Of a DNA stretch of 64,000 nucleotides, positions 33,238 to 42,780 are shown one piece after another. The stretch lies in the NCBI GenBank assembly GCA_030737835.1, contig CM060847.1, forward strand, positions 22,369,304-22,433,303, written 5' to 3'. Made by a program: the position numbers and the translations under genes. Below the pieces are notes generated by a model. The model saw only the letters and a program-made list of their open reading frames with translations, was not told where the DNA came from and did no database searches. How positions within the stretch are numbered: the stretch's first letter is position 1; each line of letters opens with the position of its first letter. The DNA comes from Acorus gramineus. Its lineage: Eukaryota; Streptophyta; Magnoliopsida; Acorales; Acoraceae.

Positions 33238-36200
33238 ATGGCTATGGTTGGTGACATTTGTCTAGCAGACAGCGCTACAACACATACGATCCTACGAAAT
33301 AAACAATATTTCTCGACATTGACATTAATCAATGCAAATGTTAATACCATTTCTGGTACTACGAAATTAATTGAAGGCTCCGGAAGAGCAAATATAATAT
33401 TACCAGGAGGTACAAAATTTTGTATTAATGATGCATTATATTCAGCAAGATCCAGAAGAAATCTGCTAAGTTTTAAGGATATCCGTCTTAATGGATATCA
33501 TATTGAGACTATCAATGAAAACAATATGGAGTATTTATGTATTACTTCAATTGTTTCAGGCCAAAAACATGTATTAGAGAAACTTCATGCTTTCTCATCT
33601 GGGTTGTATTATACAACCATAAAAACAATCGAATCATATGCTGTAATGAACCAGAAGTTCTATGATTCAGATATTTTTACACTTTGGCATGATCGTCTCG
33701 GGCATCCAGGATCTACAATGATGCGTCGAATAATTGATAATTCATTTGGGCATTCGTTAAAGAACCAGAAGATTCTTTTACCTAATCACTATCAATGCAC
33801 TTCGTGCTCACAAGGAAAATTGATAGTTAGACCATCCCCTACAAAAGTCAATGTTGAGTCACCAACATTTTTGCAAAGAATCCAAGGGGATATATGTGGC
33901 CCAATCCACCCCCCATGTGGACCATTCAAGTATTTTATGGTATTGATAGACGCATCTGCTAGATGGTCGCATGTTTGTCTATTATCCACTCGGAATGCTG
34001 CATTTGCAAGACTACTTGCTCAGATAATCCGATTACAGTCGCATTTTTCGGATTATCATATAAAGTCAATACGTCTTGATGGAGCTGGTGAATTCACATC
34101 GAAAACTTTTAACGACTATTGTATGTCGCATGGCATCGATGTTGAACACCCTGTTGCTCATGTGCACACCCAAAATGGATTAGCTGAATCATTTATTAAG
34201 CATCTTCAGCTAATTGCACGTCCTATGCTTTTGAGGACAAAATTACCCGTTTCAGCTTGGGGTCATGCTATATTGCATGCAGCAGCATTAGTTCGCCTTC
34301 GGCCAACTGCTTATCATCAATATTCCCCTTTACAGCTCGTACTGGGTCATCAACCAAATATTTCACATCTTCGAATTTTTGGTTGTGCTGTACAAGTTCC
34401 TATTGCCCCTACACAACGAACTAAAATGGGCCCTCAACGTCGATTGGGAATTTATGTAGGCTTTGATTCTCCCTCTATTATAAGATATCTTGAACCATTG
34501 ACAGGGGATGTTTTTACCGCTCGATTTGCGGATTGTCATTTTGATGAGACAATATTCCCGTCATTAGGGGGAGAAAATCCGTCGCCAGAAGAACGACGTG
34601 AACTTATATGGAAAACTCCATCTTTGTCTCATCTTGATCCTCGCACTAATCAATGTGAAACTGAAGTGCAAAGAATCACTCATCTTCAAAGAATTGCGCA
34701 TCAATTGCCAGATGCATTCAATGATGCAGCAAAAGTGATGAAATCACATATTCCAGCTGCTAATACTCCAGCTCGAATTAATGTTCCAATAGGAAAAACT
34801 GCTAATATGCCGGCTAATGAATCAACAAAAACACGCCTGAAGCGTGGAAGACCTATAGGCTCAAAAGATTCAGCTCCCCGAAGGAGAAAAACAATGAAGA
34901 ATAATTCTCTAGAAGAGTATGAAACACTTGAAAGACCCACAATAATAACTCCTATAGAGGAAGAAGTCCCTGAAGTGACACAAGTCCCTGAAGAGACTGA
35001 CGTCCCTGAAGTGACGCCCGTGCATGAAGAACAAGTACATGGAAATGAAGAAATTTCCATAAATTATGCAAATTCACAAATATTGTGGGATCGAAAGCAA
35101 GTGCTTGTTGATGATATATTCTCATTTGCAGTAGCTACAGAAATCATTTCAGATAATGATTTAGAACCACGTTCAGTGGATGAATGCAGACGAAAAAATT
35201 GTTGGCCACAATGGAAAGCTGCTATTCAAACAGAATTGGATTCACTTGCAAAACACCAAGTATTTGGACCAGTAGTCCTAACCCCTGAAGGTGTTAAACC
35301 AGTAGGATGTAAATGGGTGTTTGCGAGAAAACGAAATGAAAGAAACGAGATTGTTAGATACAAAGCTCGTCTTGTGGCACAGGGTTTCCTGCAGAGACCT
35401 GGGATAGATTTTGAAGAGACATATTCTCCTGTGATGGACACAATCACATTTCGGTATTTAATTAGTCTTGTAGTCTCAGAAGGACTTGACATGCAGCTAA
35501 TGGATGTGGTTACTGCATATTTATATGGAAAATTAGATACCGACATTTATATGAAAGTTCCTGAAGGACTAAAATTGCCTGAAGCAAAACCACGAAATAT
35601 GTACTCAATAAAGTTAAGACGATCCTTGTATGGATTAAAGCAATCTGGACGAATGTGGTATAACCGTCTTAGTGAGTACTTAATAAAAGAAGGATATGTC
35701 AATGATCCAATATGCCCCTGTGTATTTATTAAGAAAATGGAACTCGGATTTACCATTATTGCAGTATATGTTGATGATATTAATCTAATTGGGACTCCTG
35801 AAGAGCTCAAAAAGGCTTCCGAATATCTGAAAAAGGAGTTTGAAATGAAAGATCTTGGAAAAACAAGATATTGTCTCGGCTTGCAAATTGAGCAAAGTTC
35901 AAATGGGATACTTGTTCATCAAACAACATATGTTGAAAAAATCCTGAAGCGTTTTAATATGGACAAATGTCATCCATTAAGTACTCCAATGGTAGTAAGG
36001 TTACTTGACCCCAAAAAGGATCCTTTTCGTCCAAAAGAAGATACTGAAAATCTTCTTGGTCCTGAAGTACCATATCTTAGTGCAATTGGTGCCTTATTAT
36101 ATTTGGCCCAATGCACTAGACCTGACATTGCATTTTCAGTTAATTTATTGGCCAGATTTAGCTCTGCACCAACTCGAAGGCATTGGAATGGTGTGAAGCA

Positions 36201-36777
36201 CATTTTTCGTTATCTTCGTGGAACGTCAGACATGGGTCTATTCTATGCAAAGGATTCCAATAATGGTGCACAACTAAAGGGTTATGCAGATTCAGGATAT
36301 CTTTCAGATCCTCACAAGGCTCGCTCACAAACAGGCTATGTATTCACTTGCGGTGGCACAGCAATCTCTTGGCGATCTACGAAACAGACTTTGGTCGCCA
36401 CGTCTTCTAACCACTCTGAGATTCTTGCACTCCACGAAGCAAGCCGGGAATGCGTGTGGATAAGGTCTTTGGTTCATCATATTCGTACTGCATGCGGACT
36501 ATCTCTCATTACAGATGTTCCAACAACTATATATGAAGACAATGCAGCATGCATTGCTCAAATCAAAGGGGGATATATCAAGGGTGATAGAACAAAGCAT
36601 ATTTCTCCAAAATTCTTTTACACTCATGAGCTCCAGCAGAGACATGAAATTGATGTTCAACAAATTCAGTCAAAGGACAATCTTGCAGATTTGTTTACTA
36701 AAGCTTTGTCGACATCAACATTCAAGAAGCTGGTGTATGAAATCGGGATGCGACGAGTTTGCGACCAAAATTCTTGA
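33238..36777 (+). CDS. pol: Copia pol polyprotein, uninterrupted (about 1179 aa)
   Basis: The first ATG of the open frame is at 33238; the frame itself stays open from about 33169. Domains in order: aspartic protease with ADSATTH near residue 11 in place of the common DSGA; GAG-pre-integrase with HDRLGHP near 150 and a CTSC zinc pair; integrase with catalytic Asp, Asp and Glu near 237, 281 and 317, with the expected 35 residues between the last two; reverse transcriptase with the YVDD box near 844; RNase H with acidic residues in YADSGY, NHSEILAL and YEDNAAC. All main catalytic positions are present, so the enzyme part may be functional. The integrase motif reads RLDGAGEF, where the family usually has DNG. 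Since gag is broken, the element would need capsid supplied by a relative. Confidence 0.9.
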   Translation: MAMVGDICLADSATTHTILRNKQYFSTLTLINANVNTISGTTKLIEGSGRANIILPGGTKFCINDALYSARSRRNLLSFKDIRLNGYHIETINENNMEYLCITSIVSGQKHVLEKLHAFSSGLYYTTIKTIESYAVMNQKFYDSDIFTLWHDRLGHPGSTMMRRIIDNSFGHSLKNQKILLPNHYQCTSCSQGKLIVRPSPTKVNVESPTFLQRIQGDICGPIHPPCGPFKYFMVLIDASARWSHVCLLSTRNAAFARLLAQIIRLQSHFSDYHIKSIRLDGAGEFTSKTFNDYCMSHGIDVEHPVAHVHTQNGLAESFIKHLQLIARPMLLRTKLPVSAWGHAILHAAALVRLRPTAYHQYSPLQLVLGHQPNISHLRIFGCAVQVPIAPTQRTKMGPQRRLGIYVGFDSPSIIRYLEPLTGDVFTARFADCHFDETIFPSLGGENPSPEERRELIWKTPSLSHLDPRTNQCETEVQRITHLQRIAHQLPDAFNDAAKVMKSHIPAANTPARINVPIGKTANMPANESTKTRLKRGRPIGSKDSAPRRRKTMKNNSLEEYETLERPTIITPIEEEVPEVTQVPEETDVPEVTPVHEEQVHGNEEISINYANSQILWDRKQVLVDDIFSFAVATEIISDNDLEPRSVDECRRKNCWPQWKAAIQTELDSLAKHQVFGPVVLTPEGVKPVGCKWVFARKRNERNEIVRYKARLVAQGFLQRPGIDFEETYSPVMDTITFRYLISLVVSEGLDMQLMDVVTAYLYGKLDTDIYMKVPEGLKLPEAKPRNMYSIKLRRSLYGLKQSGRMWYNRLSEYLIKEGYVNDPICPCVFIKKMELGFTIIAVYVDDINLIGTPEELKKASEYLKKEFEMKDLGKTRYCLGLQIEQSSNGILVHQTTYVEKILKRFNMDKCHPLSTPMVVRLLDPKKDPFRPKEDTENLLGPEVPYLSAIGALLYLAQCTRPDIAFSVNLLARFSSAPTRRHWNGVKHIFRYLRGTSDMGLFYAKDSNNGAQLKGYADSGYLSDPHKARSQTGYVFTCGGTAISWRSTKQTLVATSSNHSEILALHEASRECVWIRSLVHHIRTACGLSLITDVPTTIYEDNAACIAQIKGGYIKGDRTKHISPKFFYTHELQQRHEIDVQQIQSKDNLADLFTKALSTSTFKKLVYEIGMRRVCDQNS

Positions 36778-36828
36778 AATCTTGTACTTATGAGGGGGAG
36801 TAATTTTTGATGACATTTTGCGAACTGT

Positions 36829-37000
36829 ACTCTTTTTCCTTCGCCTAGGTTTTGTCCCATTGGGTTTTCCTGGCAAGGTTTTAATGAGGCAGTGTCAAAC
36901 GCATACACTATTATACGATTAAGTTACATTGTACTCTTTTTCCTTCGCTTTGGTTTTTTCCCATTGGGTTTTCCAAGCAAGGTTTTAATGAGGCAATTTT
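36829..37000 (+). repeat. Direct repeat in the copia 3' spacer
   Basis: GTACTCTTTTTCCTTCGC...GGTTTTAATGAGGCA occurs twice, starting at about 36828 and 36931, about 103 bp apart. A G-rich tract (GAGGGGGAG, 36790-36799) precedes the first copy and may be a second polypurine tract. Confidence 0.7.
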
Positions 37001-37028
37001 CTTAGCGTGGTGGTCATCCAAGGGGGAG

Positions 37029-37337
37029 TGTTGTGAGATATGGTGGATAACCACCACTTCTCTAACCTATAACCTCCCCCACTCTTCAACTCCATAACCT
37101 CCCCCACTCTTCTATTCCATAACACTCCCATTAGTGCCCCACTATCTCCCCCTCACCTCTATAGACTTGTAACTCTCCACCTTTGGGATTCCTCTATGCA
37201 CCCTATAAATAGAGGGGTTCTCTCTTGTATTCAACCAACAAATAGTGAATAAGAATCTCTCTCTACTTCTCTTCTATATGCTTGTGTGCTTTGTTTATAT
37301 ACTCTTATATATCATATTCTATTTAGTTTACAAAACA
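37029..37337 (+). repeat. 3' LTR of the copia element
   Basis: 309 bp, preceded by the polypurine tract AGGGGGAG (37021-37028). It carries the same TATA box as the 5' LTR near 37204-37213. It ends ...CAAAACA against CAACA in the 5' LTR, a 2-bp indel. Confidence 0.9.
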
Positions 37338-37596
37338 TCTTGAGATTTATCCAGTGCTTTTATCTTTTTAAGCTTTTTACAGAGACAAATATATTTTTTT
37401 CAGTAATTTCATAATTAAAATTTTAGCAATTGTAACCTTTGAAGCGGTTGGTTTATTATACATTAGTCTGTCAAAACAGAAAAATATTCATATTAATAAA
37501 AAAATTATTAAAACAAATAATTACAAATGACATATTTTGCCACTATGAGTGGAAGTGGAAATTGGGTCTGAGTTATATATTCTCAATATTTGTCAG

Positions 37597-38195
37597 TTAA
37601 GGTATCTCATAAGGGGTGACACTAGGGTTTGATGGAAAGTCAGATTTGTCACAAAGTCTATAATATAGAATAATTAGTAAAAAATTCTTGCCATGCCACA
37701 TAAATCCTTTTTTTTTTTGTATGTTTGCTTTAAAAAAAAAATTGTGACATTAATGCATGAGTATGCATTTTTATTTTTTTGGTGCAAATGCATGAGTATG
37801 CATTTAGCAATATAAGATAAAACACTAATAATTTAGTTCATCTTGAAAACATGAACTTATATGCCATAATTTGTGTGAAAAAATGCATGATATGTGACAA
37901 ATAGACATCATAGGATCAGTTTATTCTTCTTGGACCTCACATCCTATGAGGCGCACCTTGATGTACAAAAATATCATAAAAGTTAACTTGCTCTGGATAT
38001 TAAAGTTAACATGGGTGCAAATCATATGATTTTGAGATATTGGAGGAAAAACTAAATATTTGTAGGTTATAATAAATTATCTAACAACATCTTATAAAGA
38101 GATACAACAAATAAAACTTTTTCAGCCGCACCATTATATATATGTCTCAAAATTAGGAGGACAGCAACACAATCCCAATGTATATATTGACTTTT
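37597..38195 (+). repeat. Tandem duplication, uninterrupted copy
   Basis: Starts CAGTTAAGGTATCTCATAAG and runs to AATCCCAATGTATATATTGAC. The second copy begins 1042 bp later at 38639 and is closely similar, but interrupted by two large elements. This copy contains the single, uninterrupted versions of both target sites: TTAAAGTTA at 38000-38008 and TGTCTCAAA at 38143-38151. It is itself a relative of the duplicated intergenic segments elsewhere in the window. Confidence 0.85.
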
Positions 38196-38638
38196 TTCTT
38201 GGGATTATTGCGTTGTGTCATCTGTTGTTAGGGTTGTTTCTTTTGTCATCTGTCGTTGCTCTTATCGGGGTTGGTAAGAATTGTTACTTGTATTAAACAT
38301 TTTTCCTTTGAAAACTACTCTTCTGATAATACTGTGGGCAGTATAACTCCCCAGCAGTCAATAGGTAAATATAGCTGCTCATTTAATCGAATTTATCTTG
38401 CTTTGTCAACCATCACAGGTGGAAGTGATTTATTCTGAAGATGTTGTTTTAGGCAGTTTCAAAAGAATGTTCTACAACTGATTTTGGAAAATAGATTATT
38501 GAGGCATGTATGATGTTCCAATAATCGTTATATTGATAATGCCTATTAAATGTAGTTTACAACTGTACATATAACCAATTTGCAGCTTAATCTCATTTTA
38601 TGTCATTAATGAGTCTTTTATCATGAGTGTAGGAGGTT
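38196..38638. other. Spacer between the tandem copies
   Basis: No gene was recognised. A TCACAG followed by a short open stretch starting GTGGAAGTGATTTATTCTG at about 38418 looks exon-like but ends within 20 codons. Confidence 0.4.
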
Positions 38639-39179
38639 CAGTTAAGGTATCTCATAAGAGGTAACCATAGAATAATTAGAGAAAAATTCTTGATGTACCA
38701 CATAAATCCTTTCTTTGTATGTTTGCGTGAAAATAATAGTGACATTAATGCAAGAGTATGCCCTTTTTTTTTTTTTTTTTTTGGTGCAAATGCATGAGTA
38801 TGCATTTAGCAATATCAGATAAAACACTAATAATTTAGTTCATCTTGAAAACATGAACTTATATGCCGTAATTTATATGGAAAAATGCATGATATGTGAC
38901 AAATAGACATCATAGGATCAATTTATTCTTCTTGTACTTCACATCCTATATATGAGGCGCACCTTGATGTACAAAAATATTATAAAAGTGAACTTGCTCT
39001 AGATATTAAAGTTAGGGCACCGATATTTTCACCCACTTAGTTATTCACCTCACCCCACTTTAAAAACAAGAATGTATTTTTTTTTAGAGGTGAACACACC
39101 CTGGCCTAACCCACCCCTTGTATTTTTAACCCCTCATATCCCTCGTTTAAATCCCGCCCACCCCTCGGTGGCATGTTCG

Positions 39180-39670
39180 ACTTTGTGTTGTCATCCCTCT
39201 GAAGACCAATTCGACGTCATATGATTGAACGGATCACAGAGACTTAAAATCTCTTTGTAACCGTTTCAACTTTGTGAAGTCGTCACTTATATCCCAGGTC
39301 AACATCACAAGGCCGAACGAGTCACAAAACTTAATGCCTTCTTTGTAACCCGTTCGACGTTGTGATGTCATCCATTCTATCCGAGGTAGACTTTACAGGG
39401 TCGAACGGGTCACAGAGACTTAAGGCACTCTCTGTAACCCGTTCGACGTTATGAATTCATCACTTATATCCCAACTCGACTACATAGGGTTGAACGGGTC
39501 ATAGAGATTTAAGACCTTCTCTGTAACCCGTTCGACTTTGTGAAGTCATCATCAATCTTCCAGATCAACTTCATAGGGTCGAATGAGTCAGAGAGATTTA
39601 AGACCCTCTTTTTAACCGTTCAATTTTGTGAAGTCGTTATTTATATCCCAGGTCAACTTCACAGGGCCGT
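39180..39670. repeat. 88-bp tandem array of hairpin-forming units
   Basis: CCGTTCGAC-type motifs recur at about 39260, 39349, 39439, 39528 and 39616, giving a period of 88-89 bp. Each unit pairs GTCGAACGGGTCACAGAG with CTCTGTAACCCGTTCGAC around a loop of about 15 nt, so each can fold into a near-perfect stem. Confidence 0.8.
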
Positions 39671-39905
39671 AGTGCATAAAATCTGGCTTAGCAGCAACAT
39701 GATCACGTTATATCTATAAATATCTCCAAAACATCATTCATTGGAAACACCATAACACGTGAACGCATTGTATCTATAAAATATCTCCAAACTCATGCAT
39801 ACAAAACACATTTGTTTCAAAACATGTTAAAAACCCATATCAAACCCAAAACACTATGATAGTCAATATCAACACCCATACAACATCGTGTCTATAGTCG
39901 ACTAA

Positions 39906-40154
39906 GATTTTGTTTGTTTCTGGACCTCGGGAAAGGTCCTTTTAAACTATCTGCATCTATCTTTGAATCGACTGATCTATGTGTATCTTCTTCATGCACT
40001 TCATCTTCCTCTACCTCGGGCTCATTTGCTTCCTCTTCCACAACTTTTGTTCAACAAATGAAATGTTCGAACTTGAAGGTGCATCATTGCCTAATCTTTG
40101 AGATTGACATCCTCGATGCGACGCTATTTGTGGAACGCGTAGTTTTGGAGCCAT
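39906..40154 (-). pseudogene. Frameshifted N-terminal exon of unknown protein inside the MULE
   Basis: From an ATG at 40154 the frame reads MAPKLRVPQIASHRG and continues for about 45 codons. It then needs a shift near 40040-40050 to enter an acid-rich stretch (VVEEEANEPEVEEDEVHEED), ending at a TAG near 39901. The split between a basic start and an acidic run is typical of the N-terminus of a transposase or nuclear protein, but no domain is identifiable. Confidence 0.35.
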
Positions 40155-41688
40155 GATGCACAAAAAATAAGAAGATTACCATAACTAATATGCAATGAAG
40201 ATTGAATGAACTAATGATAGAGATCGTTTACTAAAAAACAGTGCTACATATCATTATCAATCATCTAATATTTTTCATTGTCCAACAAATATATGGCTAA
40301 ATAATGTAAGAGGTAAATTTAAACTCATTATTCACAAACCCCCTAATACATAACACTATACTCCATTATTTTTTCCTTCTTTGCCATAACTAATACACAA
40401 AAAAAATATATATATCATTCAATGGTACTTCCTTTAAAAAAAAAGTAAAAAAAAGTACAAAATCAACCTCATCCAACCAAAGTTACAAACCAAAAGTACT
40501 AAATCATTCAATGATATATTCAATAGGTTTGTTAATTTATGGGTGCCTAGTTTAATTGCATGAAGTATGAGTGACCACTCAAGCAGAACAACAAGAGTGT
40601 AATTGCTCATATGAGATTGATGTATTCAAGTGGACAGTGGAATTTCACGTTGAGTGAAAATTTTAGGAGCAGCTACAAAAGAGTACAGTCTATATTAACC
40701 ATGATAAGTATACCCTGGTGTTCATGTCAAATCATTCAGAGCATAAGTTCCATAGAGAGTCAAGGAGAAAATGTTCTTTAATTATTTTTAGCTCCACTTC
40801 TAACTTTCGAGGGATATAACTATATATGAATGCATATAAATGATGGATGTGTTTCTATATCAATGCATATGCATCCATACAAGTGCATGTACCATTTATG
40901 ATCCTAAAAGTTGGGCTAAAAGGTTGTGTATTACTCCATACTCAATGAGTGAGTACCTTTTTTTTCTTTATGGACTGGCATAGAAGAAGATCAATGATAT
41001 AGAGCAATGGTGTCCTTATTATATATCTGGCCAATGATCTCCACGAACCTTGAAAAAATAAAAGATCAGATTTAGAAGTTAAATAATAGTTAGTAAATGC
41101 ATAATTTAAGTTGAAGAAGCCTATTATCATGATACATAAATAAATACAATGACAAATGATTAGCAGTTGAAACCAAAGGTGTTGACATAAACATAGGTAC
41201 TTTTGTTTATTTCATTTGATCTCTTGCTACATTTTCAATATCATGTTTGTTGGTTGATCATATTTTTTTTCTTCTAAAACAAAATATGATATTGAGATAG
41301 GGGATCCAAAAAGTTCTTAAACAAAAGACTCACAGGTTTAGTGAGTTAAACCAGATGAGTAAAGAATAAATGTCAGCAAACTAGATAATAAAGTAGAAAT
41401 TGTCAATGTTTACTGATGTGAGATGGAACATGGAGAAATTAACATATCTTGCAAGCAACACATCAACCATATAAATTTTACTGTCCATTTTGTTGTCATA
41501 TCCCCTTTTATTATATTATATATTTAGTCAACACATTCCAATCCATCAAAAAACAACACTCAGTTCAATATCTTTGGTCCAAAAATAATCTCTACATATT
41601 TTACACAAAAAAGAAGCTCGAATGTAAAAGTTTAATTCAACAATTCGTTTGAACCAAATTTAAGAATACATTATTACATGTTTTGGGA

Positions 41689-41960
41689 CATTTAATTAAA
41701 CAAATGAATGGAATTGAACTTGCACATCTAAATGAAATACTTGTTGATGTGGAAGGAAAAGGAAAGGATATTGGCAGTTGCAATGTGCAATATGAAAGCA
41801 AGTATAAAAATAAATGGAATTGACTAAACAAATTGGACATTTAACTAAACAAATGAATAGAATTGAACTTGCACATCTAAATGAAATACTTGCTGGATAG
41901 AAAGGAAAAGGGAAAGGATATTGACAGTTGCAATGTGGAATGTGAAACCAGGTATAAAAA
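41689..41960. repeat. Direct repeat inside the MULE
   Basis: GGACATTTAATTAAACAAAT at 41689 recurs at about 41834 as GGACATTTAACTAAACAAAT; the following 110-120 bp, including TTGCACATCTAAATGAAAT, match closely. The period is about 145 bp. Confidence 0.75.
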
Positions 41961-42780
41961 TGCAAAATAACATACATAGTATTTGGGTTGATGTTCGTAG
42001 TCCTTGGTTTTAAATTCATTACTTTTTTTGCAAAATAGCATATATAGTATTTTGATTGATTTTTTTATGCAAAATTGCATATATATTTATATGATTTGTA
42101 TAACAAAACAGTCTATTTGTATGATTTGCATCAATGGGAGAACTGAAAAGGCCCTAAATTGATTGAGCATGATTTGCAAAACATAACACTTGTCTACCCT
42201 AAAACTAGGGTTTGTTTTGCTATAACCTGTGAATGGTTGGAGGGGAGCAAGCAATGACGGCAGGTGGAGCCGGAGGGGAGCAGCGACGGCGGCTGAAGCC
42301 GAAGGGGAGCAGTGGCGGCAGGGCGAAGCCGGAGGGGGGCAAGGGCGGGGGTGGAGTCAGAGGTGGAGCAACGGTGACGAGTGAGCCAAAGGGGGAGGAT
42401 AAATGGATCGGAGGTGGCCGGAGATGGAGAAGGTGGAGGAAAAATGGAGGGAGAGAAAACAAAGGAAAAAAAGGCTTTAAAAAAAATGCTTTGGGTGGGG
42501 TTGTGAAACAAATCTTCATGTATATATATTAGGGGTGGGTTAGAAACCTTTAAAAATTTGTTAGGGTGGGACAGAAAACGGGGTGGGTAAGAAAATACAA
42601 GGGGTGGTAATGTATGTGCCCTTAAAGTTAACATAGATGCAAATCATCAGTGCAGATGATTTTGAGATGTTGGAGGAAAAACTAAAGAATTGTAGGTTAT
42701 AATAAATTATCTATAACATCTTATAAAGAGATACAACAAATAGAACTTTTTCAACCGCACAAGCATAGATATTTCTCAAA

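Larger units (their letters stand above)
31005..37337 (+). mobile_element. Full-length Ty1/copia retrotransposon
   Basis: Both LTRs are present (31005-31311 and 37029-37337), each starting TGTTGTGAG and ending ACA, and the whole is flanked by TCTTG (31000-31004 and 37338-37342). Order inside: leader with tandem repeats, decayed gag, one pol frame with protease, integrase, reverse transcriptase and RNase H, then a spacer and a purine tract next to the 3' LTR. The protease-integrase-RT order defines copia. By eye the LTRs differ at about 7 bases plus a 2-bp indel, so the insertion is fairly young compared with its surroundings. Confidence 0.95.
39015..42621 (-). mobile_element. Non-autonomous MULE, 3.6 kb
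   Basis: Begins GGGCACC and ends GTGCCC, with longer imperfect terminal repeats rich in CACCCC. Both flanks carry the perfect 9-mer TTAAAGTTA (39006-39014 and 42622-42630), the Mutator-type duplication, and the first tandem copy shows the empty site. Inside are an 88-bp tandem array (39180-39670), a broken acidic frame on the minus strand (39906-40154), a direct repeat (41689-41960) and a GC-rich block (42230-42480) that on the minus strand looks like a leader or first exon. No transposase core was recognised. Confidence 0.85.

Noticed and set aside
35970..36908. Frames on both strands within the pol region, such as 36515-36793
   Set aside because: They are alternative-frame readings of the copia pol gene and its 3' spacer.
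42194..42634. 146-codon minus-strand Pro/Ser/Leu-rich frame inside the MULE
   Set aside because: It overlaps the GC-rich block and the terminal repeat of the element. Low complexity and no recognisable domain; possibly a leader, but not a supported protein.
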